A stretch of DNA of 64,000 bases from Muraenolepis orangiensis (GCA_027704905.1 CM051016.1:7478461-7542460), one strand, 5' to 3'. Positions 1-13,127 are shown, numbered from the stretch's first letter. Notes: generated by a model from the sequence alone, not told the origin. Translations and numbers: made by a program.

Positions 1-110
1 TTTCCTCACCACTTTGTGTCTTTTGAATGCAGGGAAGATGACGTCCAAACCTGAGCTCTGGAACCAAGAGTGGCTGGGATGGAGGAAGGAGAAATAGGGA
101 GTCACGACCA

Positions 111-471
<361 letters not shown>

Positions 472-661
472 GTAGATGTTCCTCACACACCTGTAGACAC
501 TCTGATGTGCACTTGTTGGGAGGAATCTTTGTGCTGCAATAACACCACAAAGTTGTCAGGTCAGTGCAACAGGAGTCCCCGGGTTGGTAAGAACACATCG
601 GAGGGTCTTGTTCTGCCTCTCTCTCTCGCTGTCTCACCCTTTGAATCCTTCCATTTTTTCC

Positions 662-1091
<430 letters not shown>

Positions 1092-1109
1092 CCCCCCCCT
1101 CCCCCCCGG

Positions 1110-2430
1110 CCTAGTTTACTCACTTTTGTGTTTGTGGGTACCTTTTTGTTAGTACAAGTATCCTTTAAGTAATCCTTTACTTGTACTAACTTACTTGTAA
1201 GTAACCTCCATGTGTCGGTTCCATTACCAACATATAGACACAGTGACATGTGTGGTGCACTGGTGAACAATGGTGAACAATGGTGAACAATGGTGAACCG
1301 TGTGCTCAGACCGTGTGTGTCCACCGCCCCCATTTTAGAATGGAACGCAAACAGTTGTCTCCATACCATGCCAACATGGGTTAGGTATGTGTGCTTTTCA
1401 AATGGTTAATGTGGAAGGTTTTCATAAATTCTCTGTTTAAATATGAATCCTCAGTATAGATAATCAACATTCGTAGTCAAAATGTAGTCAATATTTCAGC
1501 TTTGTAACACTAGAAAGTAAGAAGGAAGGACTACTTCAGCTTGGTCAGGAGTACACATGCTAGAACCAAGACACGTATGATCATCTGGGCTCCAAGGCAT
1601 TCCAGGGAATTGTCTTCTGACAGAAAGCAGTTTGACTGGTTTATTTCCAAAATTAAAATTGGCTAAACACCTTTTGGTCATTGGTAATCAAGGCCAATCA
1701 AAATGGCTTAAAAAAAGCCATTTCACTGGCGTGTGGAAAGGGAGACTGCTACAATAGTTTTATTTTTATTTGAGTGCAATTATAGATGACACACACACAC
1801 ACACAGTGTGTGTTTATATGATATATCAGGATTTAGGAAAACAAATTACAGATGTCTAGGACAGTGTCCTAGAGACCTGGGGAAACCTTAAATAAAGTCT
1901 GAATTTTTCATAACATTTGCATTAATGCAAGTTATTCAAGACACCACTCCAATTGTTTTGTTTAAACTGCAATTGAATTGGACCTGAGCCACAGTTGGCA
2001 TGCTCTAGTTCTATCTATTAATAATTTAACACACATTTAAACTCAAGACCATTTAAATCTCAGATTTGGGGGTGTTCCCTTTCAAATCATGTATTCTGTA
2101 TGCTATATGCAATGTACATTCATATTCAGCATTTATATTTAAAAAAACGTAAATACACCGAGTGGTCTACTTGGGTTTTTTTTATTTTCCATGTTTCACA
2201 TTTCTGTAGTTGACTGTAAGCTTTGTTTTTTAAATGCACACAACTCATTTATCCAATGTAGAAATGTGACCAACATTTACAGATTTGTTTTATTTGAGCA
2301 AACCACCTCTCGTCTCGACCAGCCTCTCCTCTTCACTGTGTTTGCATAGTAGTTAAATCATTTCCTTATATATATACCTTATAGTTGGCTACCACCATTT
2401 CTAAAGGTACTGGGTTCAATCCATAATGAG
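1110..2430. other. Non-coding stretch, no gene recognised
   Basis: This is AT-rich sequence without a convincing exon. The only structure noted is a short GGTGAACAAT tandem triplication near 1262-1297 and a short CA tract near 1789-1806. No family similarity was recognised. Confidence 0.5.
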
Positions 2431-2436
2431 GTTAGG

Positions 2437-4560
2437 AGGACATTACATTACATTACATTACATTACATTACATACATTACATTACATTACATAACATTAC
2501 ATTAATTTAGCAGACGCTTTTATCCAAAGCGACTTACAGTAGTGTGTTTCAACAAAGGAAGGTAAGAGAACAACTCGTCACCAGAAGTCAAAAGTGCAAG
2601 TCTCCAAGAACTGAACCAGTGCTCAGGTAGAAGTACAATAGTAAATAGTTCAGGCAAAAGTGTAAGGGAAAAGTACAATAAGGGAAAATGTACAATAAGT
2701 TGGCAAACAATATGCAACAATATCTAGAACAATATATACCTATCTATAATATGTAATCTACTTTTGACTGACTTAATTGACGCTACGAGGAAGGATCCGG
2801 GAAGTGTGTCCTGAAGAGATGGGTTTTCAGCCTGCGGTGGAAGATGGGGAGTGACTCTGCAGTCGTGACCTCCGTGGGGAGTTTGTTCCACCAAATTTGG
2901 GCCAGGACAGAGAAGAGCTGTGACCGCGTAGATCGGCCACACGGCCCTTAAGTGAAGGGGCAAGCAGACGGCCCGAAGAAGCCGAGCAAAGTGGACGGGC
3001 TGGGATGTAGGCCTTGACCATTGCCTGGAGGTAGTATGGAGCAGTACCTTTTACTGCCTTGTAGGCTAGCACCAGTCTTGAACTGGATGCGAGCAGCTAC
3101 AGGTAGCCAGTGTAGAGTCCGAAGGAGGGTAGATGTGTGGGAGTACATGGGGCGGTTGAACACCAGGCGAGCTGCAGCTTTCTGAATGAGCTCCAGGGGC
3201 CTGATGGCAAATGCCGGGGCGCCAGCAAGGAGGGAATTGCAGTAGTCCAGCCGGGAGATGACAAGAGCCTGGATGAGCACCGGCGCAGCCTTTTCAGTGA
3301 GAAAAGGCCGAATCCTCCTGATGTTGTAGAGAAGGAATCTGCAGGAGCGTGTCACCGATGTTTGCCGAGAACGACAGTTGGTCGTCCAGGGTCACACCCA
3401 GATTCCTTGCAGTCCGAGTAGGTGTCACCACAGCATCATCAATGGTGACAGCCAGGTCTCGGTGCGGACAGCCCTTTGCCAGGAAGAACACTAGCTAAGT
3501 CTTGTCCAGGTTGATCTTTAGGTGGTGCATCAACATCCAATTTGAGATGTCTGCTAAGCACGCGGCAATGCGTGTTTCCACTTGCGTGTCCAAGGGGGGA
3601 AACGACAAGACGAGTTGGGTGTCTTCAGCATAGCAGTGGTAGGATAAGTCATGGGAATGGATAACAGCACCAAGGGACGTTGTGTAGAGGGAGAAGAAAA
3701 GAGGACCCAGGACCGATCCTTGTGGAACCCCAGTAGTCAGTCGCGTGGTTCTGACACAGACCCTCCCAGTGCCACCTGGTAGGAGCGACCCATCAGGTAG
3801 GATGCAAACAAGGCAAGAGCAGAGCCCAAGACACCGATCCCCTCAAGGGCGGAGAGGAGAATCTGGTGGTTCACAGTGTCGAATGCTGCAGACAGGTCCA
3901 GGAGTATCAGGACCGAGGAGAGCGAATTTGCTCTAGCAACATGGAGCGACTCAGTTACTGCCAGAAGGGCAGTTTCTGTCGAGTGACCTGCCTTAAAACC
4001 AGATTGGTGGGGGTCGGAGGCAGTTCTGCTGGAGATACAAGGACAATTGGTTAAAGACAGCATATTCAAGAGATTTGGATAAGAAGGGCAAAAGGGATAC
4101 CGGTCTGTAGTTCTTGAGTTCAGAGGGGTCGAGTGTTGGCTTCTTCAGGAGGGGGGTGACTCTGGCAGTCTTGAAAGCAGCGGGAAAGCATCCAGACGTC
4201 AGAGATGCGTTGATGATGTGTGTCAGGAATGGCAGGAGTTCAGGCGCAGTGGACTGAAACAGAGGGGAGGGAACTGGATCCAGTGAGCATGTGGTGGAGC
4301 GGCTAGATGTGATGAGGTGAAGAACATCCTCTGTGGAGAGGGGAGATAAATGGGTAAGGGAGGGATGTGGGAGGGTGGGGGGAAGACATGGGTGGTTGAT
4401 GTGAGCATCAGCCGGGGGGTCAGGGAAGGAGGATCGGATATTGTTGACCTTCTGGTCAGAGATGTTGGCGAAATCATCCGGGAGACGGGAGGAGCTGGGG
4501 GGAGGGGGAGGAGGATGGAGGATGGAGGAAAAAGTATCAAACTGTTTTTAGGGTTAGATG
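2437..4560 (-). mobile_element. L2-clade LINE, 3' part, degenerate
   Basis: Read on the minus strand this is the reverse-transcriptase part of an L2-like non-LTR retrotransposon. Piece 4069-3737 has the fish L2 motifs GFKAGHSTETALLAVTE and LDLSAAFDTVNH (RT motif A region). Pieces 3491-3294 and 3355-2948 continue the C-terminal part (ARNLGVTLDDQLSF; SRLDYCNSLLAG). The frames are broken by shifts and stops, so it is dead. The 3' end (lowest coordinates) has the tail typical of fish L2 and L2-mobilised SINEs: a conserved block at 2510-2536 followed by (TAATG)n at 2441-2506. The 5' end is truncated near 4560. Confidence 0.88.
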
Positions 4561-4888
4561 CTGCGCTTTGAATTTTGGAACAGTAAAATGCAGCTTTAGG
4601 ACATCATTTTTTCTTGTGGTTGACTCCAAATTTACAAAGTTGGTTCATACACATGCAGAAGGTGGAGCTATGAACAGAGTGCTCTACGTCCTGCCTGTTA
4701 TTTCACCTTATTTGAGGATTTTTCCCCGCCTCCGCCAATTTGGCATTGAGGGGGGGTGGAGTGTGCGGTTGGGGCTGGTTCAAGCAGCCTCATCTGGCTG
4801 CTTGAGTTAGACTGATTACTCTATGGCTGGTGATATGTATAAGGTGGTATGTATGGCTGCACCAGCCATAAAAACAGAGATTGAGAAG

Positions 4889-4937
4889 ACATTGTTTGGA
4901 GTGAGTCATCGCTTTGATGACTCACTCCAAACAATGT
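4889..4937. repeat. Perfect 22-bp inverted repeat (hairpin)
   Basis: Arms 4889-4910 and 4916-4937 are exact reverse complements around a 5-base loop (GCTTT at 4911-4915). It lies between a partial dispersed repeat (about 4770-4830) and a minus-strand piece of the same family (5030-5110). Confidence 0.9.
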
Positions 4938-5029
4938 GACAGGAGTCCTCATCTTTACACAATCATAACAATGTTGGTGGTGTGACAAACGGAAACAAAC
5001 AAAGTTCAAACAAAAAGTCTCAACTTGAG

Positions 5030-5125
5030 GGCTCCTCCTGAAGACAAAGACAAAGGTTGATGAGGAATCAGGTTTATTGCAAGAGTTTGAATAGCTGTGA
5101 ACAAAGCACATGGTACATGCTAGCA
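5030..5125 (-). repeat. Partial copy of dispersed repeat family A
   Basis: The minus strand resembles the 3' parts of the repeats at 11130-11340 and 22020-22190: a 'caaactcttgcaataaacc' segment, then a block ending in CCTGTGTCCTT-like and AGGAGGAGCCC-like sequence. The internal AATAAA resembles a polyadenylation signal, so the family may be an LTR or a retroposon. The class is not known to me. Confidence 0.55.
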
Positions 5126-5365
5126 GTGGCATCCGTATCTATCACAACTGGACCTTCTGTAGCCCCCCCCCCCCCCCGGTTGTTCTAGTCAGACGGACGT
5201 CACGGAGGCAGTCACTTTATGCGTTGTCTCATTTAGGAAGATCAGATTGTCGCAGCCAATTTCCAAGTTGACCATAGTTATCAAAGCAGTGTCCATGTAG
5301 TGAAGTAACAGACCAACACATTACCACCACACACAGGCTATCGATGAAAGGGACGGTCTAACACG

Positions 5366-5711
5366 ATACGTGAAAAGGCTTAACGTAACTTAAAGTTCCA
5401 AAACAGCGATCAATATTCACCTGTCTCTGGCATATGTCTTGTCATTAGCACTTTCACCTGTCAAAATATCAAAACTGCAATCCTACTATTACGGAAGTTA
5501 TGTTACATTAAGTGTTTTCCTCTCATAAAGCTGTGTTAAGACTTTTCCTTACTGGCTCAATAGAGAGGAAAACACTTAATGTCACATAATGGTAGGATTT
5601 AAGTTGAGATATTTTGACAGGTGAGTGCTAATGACAAGATATATGCCAGAGAAATTTGGTGATTACTGATCGCGGTTTTGTAACTCTTAGTTACGTTAAG
5701 TCTTCTCACGT
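5366..5711. mobile_element. Hairpin (foldback) MITE
   Basis: About 160-bp arms, roughly 5366-5528 and 5551-5711, are imperfect reverse complements of each other with a spacer of about 20 bp. Matching blocks include GTGTTTTCCTCTC against GAGAGGAAAACAC and CACCTGTCAAAATATC against GATATTTTGACAGGTG. There is no coding sequence, consistent with a miniature inverted-repeat element. Target duplications were not resolved by eye. Confidence 0.78.
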
Positions 5712-5870
5712 TGAGTGATGCAAATAAAGATCAAGTCAAAACTCTCAATTTAAATGCACAACAATGCTTAACAAACTCAAGACATTCATTAACTAATCAT
5801 TCAACAAGTATGTGGAAACTAAATGCAACCAGCTCAACGAGCTCAACGATGGAGTATGGCGCCATACGAG

Positions 5871-6900
5871 ATGGCTGCCGTGTCTCGAGCTCCCGCACGA
5901 CGACACAGTTTTTTGTTATCACACCCACGACTGCATGGCTATGCACAGCTCCAACGTCATCGTCAAGTTTGCTGACGACACGACCGTGATGGGCCTGATC
6001 GCCGGCGACGACGAGACAGCCTACAGGGAGGAGGTCGGAACGCTGGAGCAGTGGTGCCAGGAGAACAGCCTCGCCCTCAACGTCAAGAAGACCAAGGAGC
6101 TGATCGTGGACTTCAGGAAGCAGAGGGGAGAGCACAGCCCTATCTCCATTGACGGCGTTGCAGTAGAGAGGGTCAGCAGCTTCAAGTTCCTCGGCGTGCA
6201 CATCTCCGAGGACCTCACATGGTCCACGCACACCACACACGTGGTGAAAAGGGCCCAACAATGCCTGTATTTCCTCAGGCGTCTGAAGAAATTCAGCATG
6301 GGCCCCCGCATCCTGAGAACATTCTATAACGGCACCATGGAGAGTGTTCTTACAGGGTGTATCACCGCCTGGTACGGGAACTGCACCGCACTCGAGCGCA
6401 GAGCGCTTCAAAGGGTAGTGCGGACGGCCCAGTATATCGTTGGAGGTGAGCTCCCCTCCCTCCTGGATATATACAATCAGCGGTGCGTGGCCAAGGCCAA
6501 ACGAATCATAAAAGACATTGCCCACCCCAGCCACAAACTGTACTCACTGTTACCGTCAGGCAGGCGATACCGCAGTATCAAGTGCCGTACAAATAGGCTT
6601 AGAGATAGCTTCCACAGTCAGGCCATCAGGCTGCTGAACAAGGGCGTATAGCATATAACAATGTATATTTTATTACATTTATTTATATATACATATTGCT
6701 CTTTTTTGTGCGGATATTTTGCATTTTATTTTTTCATATTTTCTTTGAAATATATATTTTTTAACTTTATTCTATTTTTATTCTATTTTTATCTATTTTT
6801 TATCTTATTTTATAACTGCTGTCTGTCGTCGGGTATTGCACATAAGATTTTCACATCACTGCTTTGTGACAATTAACTTGACTTGACTTGACTTGACTTG
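5871..6900 (+). mobile_element. Non-LTR retrotransposon 3' part (RT C-terminus + 3' UTR)
   Basis: Frame 5812-6651 holds about 230 residues of the C-terminal part of a fish LINE reverse transcriptase. It includes VIVKFADDTTVMGLI (the catalytic [F/Y]xDD motif as FADD), SSFKFLGVHISEDLTW, LQRVVRTAQYIVG and LLPSGRRYRSI. It is 5' truncated and lacks RT motifs upstream of FADD. A 3' UTR follows and ends in (ACTTG)n at about 6877-6900. The same 3' UTR recurs in inverse orientation at 9568-9785 and 20133-20510. It probably belongs to the Jockey superfamily (Rex1/L2/CR1 region); the exact clade was not determined. Confidence 0.88.
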
Positions 6901-6957
6901 AGATGCAACACTGCACCAAAACCAGCAAAGACAAATGAGTCTCACTCACCAATGATG

Positions 6958-7190
6958 TTCACTTAAAGACCAAATCCATTCTCCTGTCCATCTGGATGAA
7001 TGTTTTGATAACCCGGTCATAAAGCTGATCACTGCTTTTCAGATCCTAAATAAGTTGCCTTTCAATAGCTATGGAAGCTAATGCAGTGATTCGTCCTGTT
7101 CTGTTCTTTGCATGTTTTTATCCGTTTGAGGGCGGACAATGTCCTTTCCACAGATGCAGTGGTGACGGGGATCGTTAAAACTTTTTTATA
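6958..7190 (-). pseudogene. hAT transposase C-terminal dimerisation domain, relic
   Basis: Minus-strand translation from about 7185 gives the hATC signature IPVTTASVERTLSALKRIKT, followed by a degraded continuation with stops. hAT transposases end in such a domain. The rest of this element is missing or split by the LINE at 5871-6900. CAGTGG-like ends near 5125 and 7794 could be its termini, but no 8-bp target duplication was found. Confidence 0.72.
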
Positions 7191-8776
7191 ATGTCCATCT
7201 TTTCACTGAATGGTCATCTTGAAAAGGGTACTAACAACAATTCTGCAACAACATCATCTTCACCTGTTGCCATTTTGACGTAAAAAACCTACGTAGAAAG
7301 AAAACAACGTAGCACTAAGCTAGATCCTCTCGAGCCAGTGAACTAGACCTTCTAGCGCACTATGGAACTGTGGGGAAATCTGAAAGAATACGCCCATTGG
7401 CTACAAATCACTATATGATTGGTTGATCAAATTGTCAATCCAAACGTACGCTCTCATTCAGTCTAAGGGCCAAAGCATGCGGGAGTACTTAGGTTGAAGG
7501 ATATTCTTCCCAGCAACCCAGAAAAATATCTGATTGGTTGCATTGTTTTTCCAACACAAAACCACTCAAATGCGTAGTGCATGGACCGAGAAAGACAAAC
7601 AAATCAACGTAACACTGTAATATAACAGATAACAACACAGATACCATTCTCATTTATTAATTTTATTTAAATTGTATTAAAATTTATTAAATTGTATTAC
7701 ATTTTATAAATATAATTAATTAAATTATTTTTGTTTCATCTGAGAGTTTCAGGGTCTTCTCCGAATACCTTGAAGGCCCTGACGCTTCACCACTGGTGTA
7801 TAGTATTTGTATAGTATCATAGTATCACAGAGTAAGCATTCCATTGTACTAAAAATCGTGTATCTTGTAACATGTATTTGTTATTTCACCGACTTAAATG
7901 GGTTACATTGATATGATAACATTGATACAATTTTTATGTCGACAAATCATTAGAAAAAATTCAAATAAAACATTCACAGAGCTTTCAAAAAGTGTTGATG
8001 TTCTTCGCCACCCTGACTGCAGACTTCATGGCCGACTCGACCCAGCAGTGAGCCTTTTCCGTGTGCTCCCCGGCAAAGTGCACCCTGCCCTCCTTCTGGA
8101 AGAGCTCCTGGCTGTCGTTGGCATTGAACGGGTCCTCGCCCCACTTCTTCACCAGCACCCGGTGCACAGGCCGCGAACCCACTCCCCGTGGAGCAGTGCC
8201 AGGTCCGCCAGGGCCACCTCTTTCAGCTCCTGGTCCACCAGGCTCTGGAAGAGGAAGGCGTCGGAGGCCATGGTGTAGGAGGCCAGCAGCACCCCCATGG
8301 CCAGGTTCTGGGGGAAGCTGTGGCTGGAGTAGTGGACGAAGAAGGACGGACGGTCTGTGATGCTCTTGCCTCCCCTGATGCCCTCCTCCTCCCAGAACCT
8401 CTGGCTGAAGGTGAGGAGTATTTTGGTGGATTCCAGGTAGTGGGTGTCTCTCAGCGCCTGCATCTTCTGGGCAGAAAGCTGGAGGACAAAGTCGATGAAG
8501 AGTGCTGCCTTGACCGTGGTAGTTACCAGGGCGATGTCGGCATGAACTTTGGTCCAGTTGGACGTGGTGTTGTCGCCGCTCTGGTAGAACAAGTCCATGC
8601 CACTCCCCGATTGTTTGACCCTGGAGCCCAGCTGCACAGGTGACTTGAGGGCTTTGTGGAAGGCATTTGGTAAAAGGCCAAAACCTCCATCCACCTCATA
8701 ATAATGCCTGGAAGAAGAAAAAATCCATCCTTTACGTCTGTTTACTACCGTCTGCACAGTTTACACACACACACAC

Positions 8777-8922
<146 letters not shown>

Positions 8923-8975
8923 GAATAGGTAAATCACTGTGGTGATGTGGCAACGTATGTGGCAGCCATATGACA

Positions 8976-9567
8976 TATATATAAGGTCTGAGCGTCCTCT
9001 CCAACTACAAGGGGAGCTCAGGGGCAGTCACCAACAACGACCCAAACCTACCAGACGAGCTAAACAAGTTTTTCGCTCACTTTGAAAGGGACCATGAGCC
9101 GACCAACAACTTAAACATCCACCCAGAGGACTACGTTCTACAACTGTCCGAGTCCGAGGTCCGCAGAATCTTCAGGAGGGTGAAGGCAGGGAAAGCAGCC
9201 GGCCCAGAAGGAGTTCCATCCCGCGTCTTCAAGACCTGCGCCGACAAGCTGACTCCTGTGTTCACTGACATCTACAATGCATCACAGCAACAGTCTGTCG
9301 TCCCAGCGTGCTTCAAAGCGAAAACCATTGTGTCGTTACCCAAAAATATCAAGGTGCCTCAATGATTATCGTCCAGTGGCTTTAACACCCATAGCCATGA
9401 AGTGCCTGGAGAAACTCGTAATGTTACATATAAACCTTTCCATCTCTGAGTCCCTAGACCCACTCCAGTTTGCATAGAGACCAAACAGGTCTGTAGACGA
9501 TGCCATTTCTCTGGCACTACACGACCCTGCAAGACTAAGGAGCTCAGCCTGGACAGGACACAAGTTA
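8976..9567 (+). mobile_element. LINE fragment, N-terminal RT region
   Basis: Plus-strand translation gives AGKAAGPEGVPSRVFK (RT motif 1/2 region) and DYRPVALTPIAMKCLEK, typical of fish Jockey-superfamily LINEs. In-frame stops follow near 9364 and 9474. Its start resembles the start of the piece at 25455. It is a truncated relic inside the pseudogene's last intron. Confidence 0.85.
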
Positions 9568-9785
9568 AGTGAAGTCAAGTCAAGTTTATTGTCACTTCAC
9601 AGTTTACACAAGTATAAAGCAGTGATGTGAAAATATTATGTGCAATACCCGACGACAGACAGCAGTTATAAAAATAAGATAAAAAATAGATAAAAATTGA
9701 ATAAAAATTGAATAAAGTTAAAAAATAAAAATGCAATTTATAAAATGCTAAATATCGGCACAGAAAAGAGCAAAGAGCAACACCG
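9568..9785 (-). mobile_element. LINE 3' UTR fragment with (CAAGT)n end
   Basis: Reverse-complement match to the 3' UTR at about 6660-6900, including the pentamer tail and the segment GTGCAATACCCGACGACAGA. It abuts the LINE fragments on both sides, so three LINE pieces are stacked here. Confidence 0.85.
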
Positions 9786-10555
9786 GTGGAAGTCGTCAGC
9801 TGCTTCGGTTTGCTTGGGCTACAGATGTCCGATGACCTGGCGTGGACCCGCAACACGGAGGTCATGCTGAAGAAGGCACACCATGCTCTGCGGTGTCTCA
9901 GAAAATGCGGAATAGGCCAGAGGTGGCTAGTGAACTTCTACTGTGGCACTGTAGAGAGCGTCTTGACTAGTGGCGTCACTGTGTGGTATGGCAAAACCAC
10001 TGCACAGGACAAGAAAGCCATCCAGAGGGTCGTGAGGACGGCAGAGAAGATCATCGGGTGTGCACTTCCATATATTGAGGAGATCTGTAGGACCAGATGT
10101 CGGAAGAAGGCCATGTCCATCATAAAGGACTGCATCCACCCTGGGCATCATCTCTTCTCCCCCCTACCGTGTGGTTGCCGATCTGTACAAGGACTACCAG
10201 GTTTAAGGATAGCTTTTATCCACAGACTGCCACTTTCACTTTTTTTTTTTTTTTTTTGCTGCCACTTTCACTTTCATAACATTGTCATTAACATTACACT
10301 ATCATACTTTGCTGGACTTTCTGGACTCATCCCAGTTACTGCGCTGTATTCATGATGCTGCTGCACTACTGGCACTTTAAATGCTTTTGTATTAAAATGC
10401 TTTTTTAATACTTTGCTGCTCTTTTTTGGTTTATCTGTATTGTATATATTATTTAAATTGTTACGGTATTGTATTGGAGATGTATAATGCGGGCGCGAAT
10501 GGGGCAATGTACCTGTTGCAATTGGCCAATAAAATATCTTGTATCTTGTGTATCT
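9786..10555 (+). mobile_element. LINE C-terminal RT fragment with 3' UTR
   Basis: The frame from 9786 gives LKKAHHALRCLRKCGI, VESVLTSGVTVWYG and AIQRVVRTAEKIIGCALP, the C-terminal part of a LINE ORF2. The 3' UTR has a landmark block (CATGATGCTGCTGCACTACT) and ends near 10555 in AATAAAATATCTTGTATCTTG. Related 3' ends recur many times in this window. Confidence 0.85.
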
Positions 10556-10587
10556 GTGGACTGAATGAATGGGTGCATGAGTGCAGA

Positions 10588-10740
10588 GAAAGAGAGAGAG
10601 AGAGAGAGAGAGAGCGATATAGAGAGTGTGTGTGTGAATTGAATGAATGAATCACTGTGGCGTGTATCTGTGGACTGAATGAATGGGTGCATGAGTGCAG
10701 AGAAAGTGAGAGTGAGTGAGTGAGTGAGTAAGTGTGTGTG
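10588..10740. repeat. (GA)n and imperfect direct repeat
   Basis: An (AG)n tract at 10588-10612 is followed by a direct repeat of about 100 bp. The block GTATCTGTGGACTGAATGAA occurs at 10550 and again at 10662, each followed by a GA- or GAGT-rich run. Confidence 0.75.
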
Positions 10741-11129
10741 TGTGTACTGACTTGTTGGAGACACTTTTCAGTGGGTCGTAGAGGATCTCCATCAAGGCTA
10801 CGTGCATCACGCTGTTGAGGTTCAGGATGTCTCCAATCGTCCTCACAGCCTCGTAACTCAGACCACGCGCCTCCACCAACTATTCCTGACAGAGCAAGAA
10901 ATATGCCAGTATTGGATTTTCATTTGGTAGAAAAGGCATAGCCATCCGTCCACTATTAGTGAGTGAAATTATCTGTGAGAATACCTGTTCAGGAGCACTG
11001 CTAGCGTACTGCACTGCACTGTTCTGCACTGCACTGCACTGCACTGTTCTGCACTGTTCTGCACTGTACTGTACTGTACTGTATTTATGATGCTGCTACC
11101 ACTCACTACTGCTGCACTACGGTCACTTT

Positions 11130-11345
11130 TAAAATGTGTCTAGAGTGTGTGTGGTTGGTGGCTGGTTTAAGCTGCACACCTGTGGGTCGTTGTTAATCAA
11201 GGCCCCAAGGCTTAAAACAGCCACCACCACACACACTCGAGGGAGAGCTCTAGCATGCACCATCTGCTTTGTTCACAATAATTCAAACTCTTGCAATAAA
11301 CCGGATTTCTCATCACCCTGTGTCCTTGTCTTCGGGAGGAACCCG
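11130..11345 (+). repeat. Dispersed repeat family A, copy with terminal hairpin
   Basis: Contains a hairpin: GTGTGTGGTTGGTGGCTGGT near 11144 pairs with the CAGCCACCACCACACACAC block near 11218. A segment ending in CAATAAACC follows and then CATCACCCTGTGTCCTT. Matching copies lie at 22020-22190 (+), 54190-54330 (+) and 5030-5125 (-). The family may be an LTR or retroposon; its class is unknown to me. Confidence 0.65.
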
Positions 11346-11454
11346 CAAGAATTGTTATTTTTTCTGTGTTCATGCTGTGCCATTTGTTGTGATTCTACCA
11401 TCTGTGAAAGGTACAAATAAACATTTACTATACTCAAACAGAGCTGAACGTTTG

Positions 11455-12710
11455 ACGACAATGTCATCCTGTGGTTCATTGCGGACACGGAGGTCATGGT
11501 AAAGAAGGCAAACCAGCGCCTCTATACATGCATCAGGAGTTTCGGGTTTCCGGTTGGACCGCAATGCATGCTGGGGTGGCGGGTCAAGAAAAGTGAGCAC
11601 CAACTCTAGCAGGGCCGCCATATTTTTGTTTTACGTTCAATCGTATAGCATATCTACCTCGTTTTTTATTCGTCTAGCATATCGAGCTTCTAGTTATTTC
11701 AGATTCAGACACCATATATGAAGAAAGACAGTGGAAAGAGGCTAAACATATTGGCAAAATCTCTTTGTGAACTTCACAAGTGTGTTCATCAGACTGCAAG
11801 CCTCCGTTTAGACTTTTCCATTTCCTACATTCCTTGAGAACAATGAAAGAAGTAAAGCGTGGAAACACATACAAAAATGTATGCCGGCCTTGCTAGAGTT
11901 GGTGCTCACTTTTCTGGACCCGTTACCCAGCATGCATTGCGGTCCAACCGGAATCCCGAAATTCCTGATGCATGTATGCCCTGCAGTGCCTCAGGAGAAG
12001 TCGCATAAGGAAATGGTGGCTGGTGAACTTCTACCGTGGCACTGTAGAGAGTCCTGATGAGTGTCTGGTATGGCAACACCACTGCACAGGACAAGACAAG
12101 ATCATCGGGTGTGCACTTCCATGCATTAAAGAGATCTTTAGGAACAGATGGCTTAATCACAAAAGATCACAACCACCCTGGGCACCATCTCTCTCTCTCT
12201 CACCCCCCCCCCCCCCCCCCCCCCCCCCTGCAGTCCGGTCGCCAGTTCCGCAGCATCTGTACAAGGACTACCAGGTTCAAGGACAGTTTTTATCCACAGG
12301 CAGTGCGCCTACTGAACTGCTAGGGGGGGCGCTGTCACTATCATAACATTGTCACCCATATTACTTTACACTATCATACTTAATAACATAATCTTTTTTA
12401 TTACATACATTATTGTTATAGTAAAGTGTTGTATAGTATAAGTATAGCACATTGTATAGTATATAGCAGTGGAGGCTTGTACATTGAGGAAAGGGAGGAC
12501 CACCAGAAAAATAAATACAAACCTCCCTCGGGAGGCGACCAGGAAGCATCCTTACTAGATGCCCGAACCACCTCAACTGGCTCCTTTCTACGCGAAGTAG
12601 TTGTAGTATTTTTATAGTATTGTAGTGATTACAATAACAGTTTGATTTAAGTAAGCGTTCCATTGTACTTGTTGCAATGGAAAATACAATTCTTGAATCT
12701 TGAATCAGTA
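11455..12710 (+). mobile_element. LINE 3' fragment interrupted by a MITE
   Basis: LINE RT C-terminal pieces (AARALQCLRR-like, WWLVNFYRGTVES, KIIGCALPCIKEI) occupy 11455-11524 and 11977-12330. They are continued by a 3' UTR that ends in AATCTTGAATC near 12705. A MITE sits at 11527-11974. The 3' UTR also holds a minus-strand fragment of another LINE at about 12475-12600 (translation RSQLRWFGHLVRMLPGRLP). A C-run lies at 12201-12228. Confidence 0.8.
11527..11974. mobile_element. 448-bp MITE with long TIRs and TA target duplication
   Basis: Terminal inverted repeats of about 95 bp, left about 11527-11620 and right about 11881-11974, start CATGCATCAGGA and differ by a few bases. The flanking TA (11525-11526, 11975-11976) fits the 2-bp duplication of Tc1/mariner-type transposases. 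It is inserted in a LINE and has no coding capacity. Confidence 0.82.
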
Positions 12711-13127
12711 ATATTTCTAGAAGCTCTAATCAGTGCTTACTCCCAGAGAAAAGGAACATTCAAAATAAGATCTTATCTTTGTCTAGCCTAGTCCTCCCAG
12801 ATAAAACTGAGCTAAAGTTAAATTTTACTTTTTTTATTTTGTCTCACCCTGATCCCAATTTAAGATCAAGGATTTCTCTCACTGAACTGATCTTTCTTTT
12901 GTCTGAAATAAAAAGCTCTTGAGATAGCAGTAAGATCCAAAAGAAAACTTGGCTTATCCATTTCTCAAACTGCTCTTAGATAGATATATTATTTTGCACC
13001 TTACTTCTCCTAAGGTTTAGGATACCAGGTCAGACTGGTATAGCTCTCTAGTTACACAAAGTCTAGTTTTTATAATTATTTGTATTATTATTATTATGTA
13101 TGTTTGCATGTATATATGCAAATGTGT

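Noticed and set aside
5797..6534. Minus-strand frame of 245 codons
   Set aside because: Antisense shadow of the LINE reverse transcriptase at 5871-6651.
5125..7794. One complete hAT element with CAGTGG ends
   Set aside because: A dimerisation-domain relic is present, but no 8-bp target duplication and no matching terminal repeats beyond six bases were found; only the domain was called.
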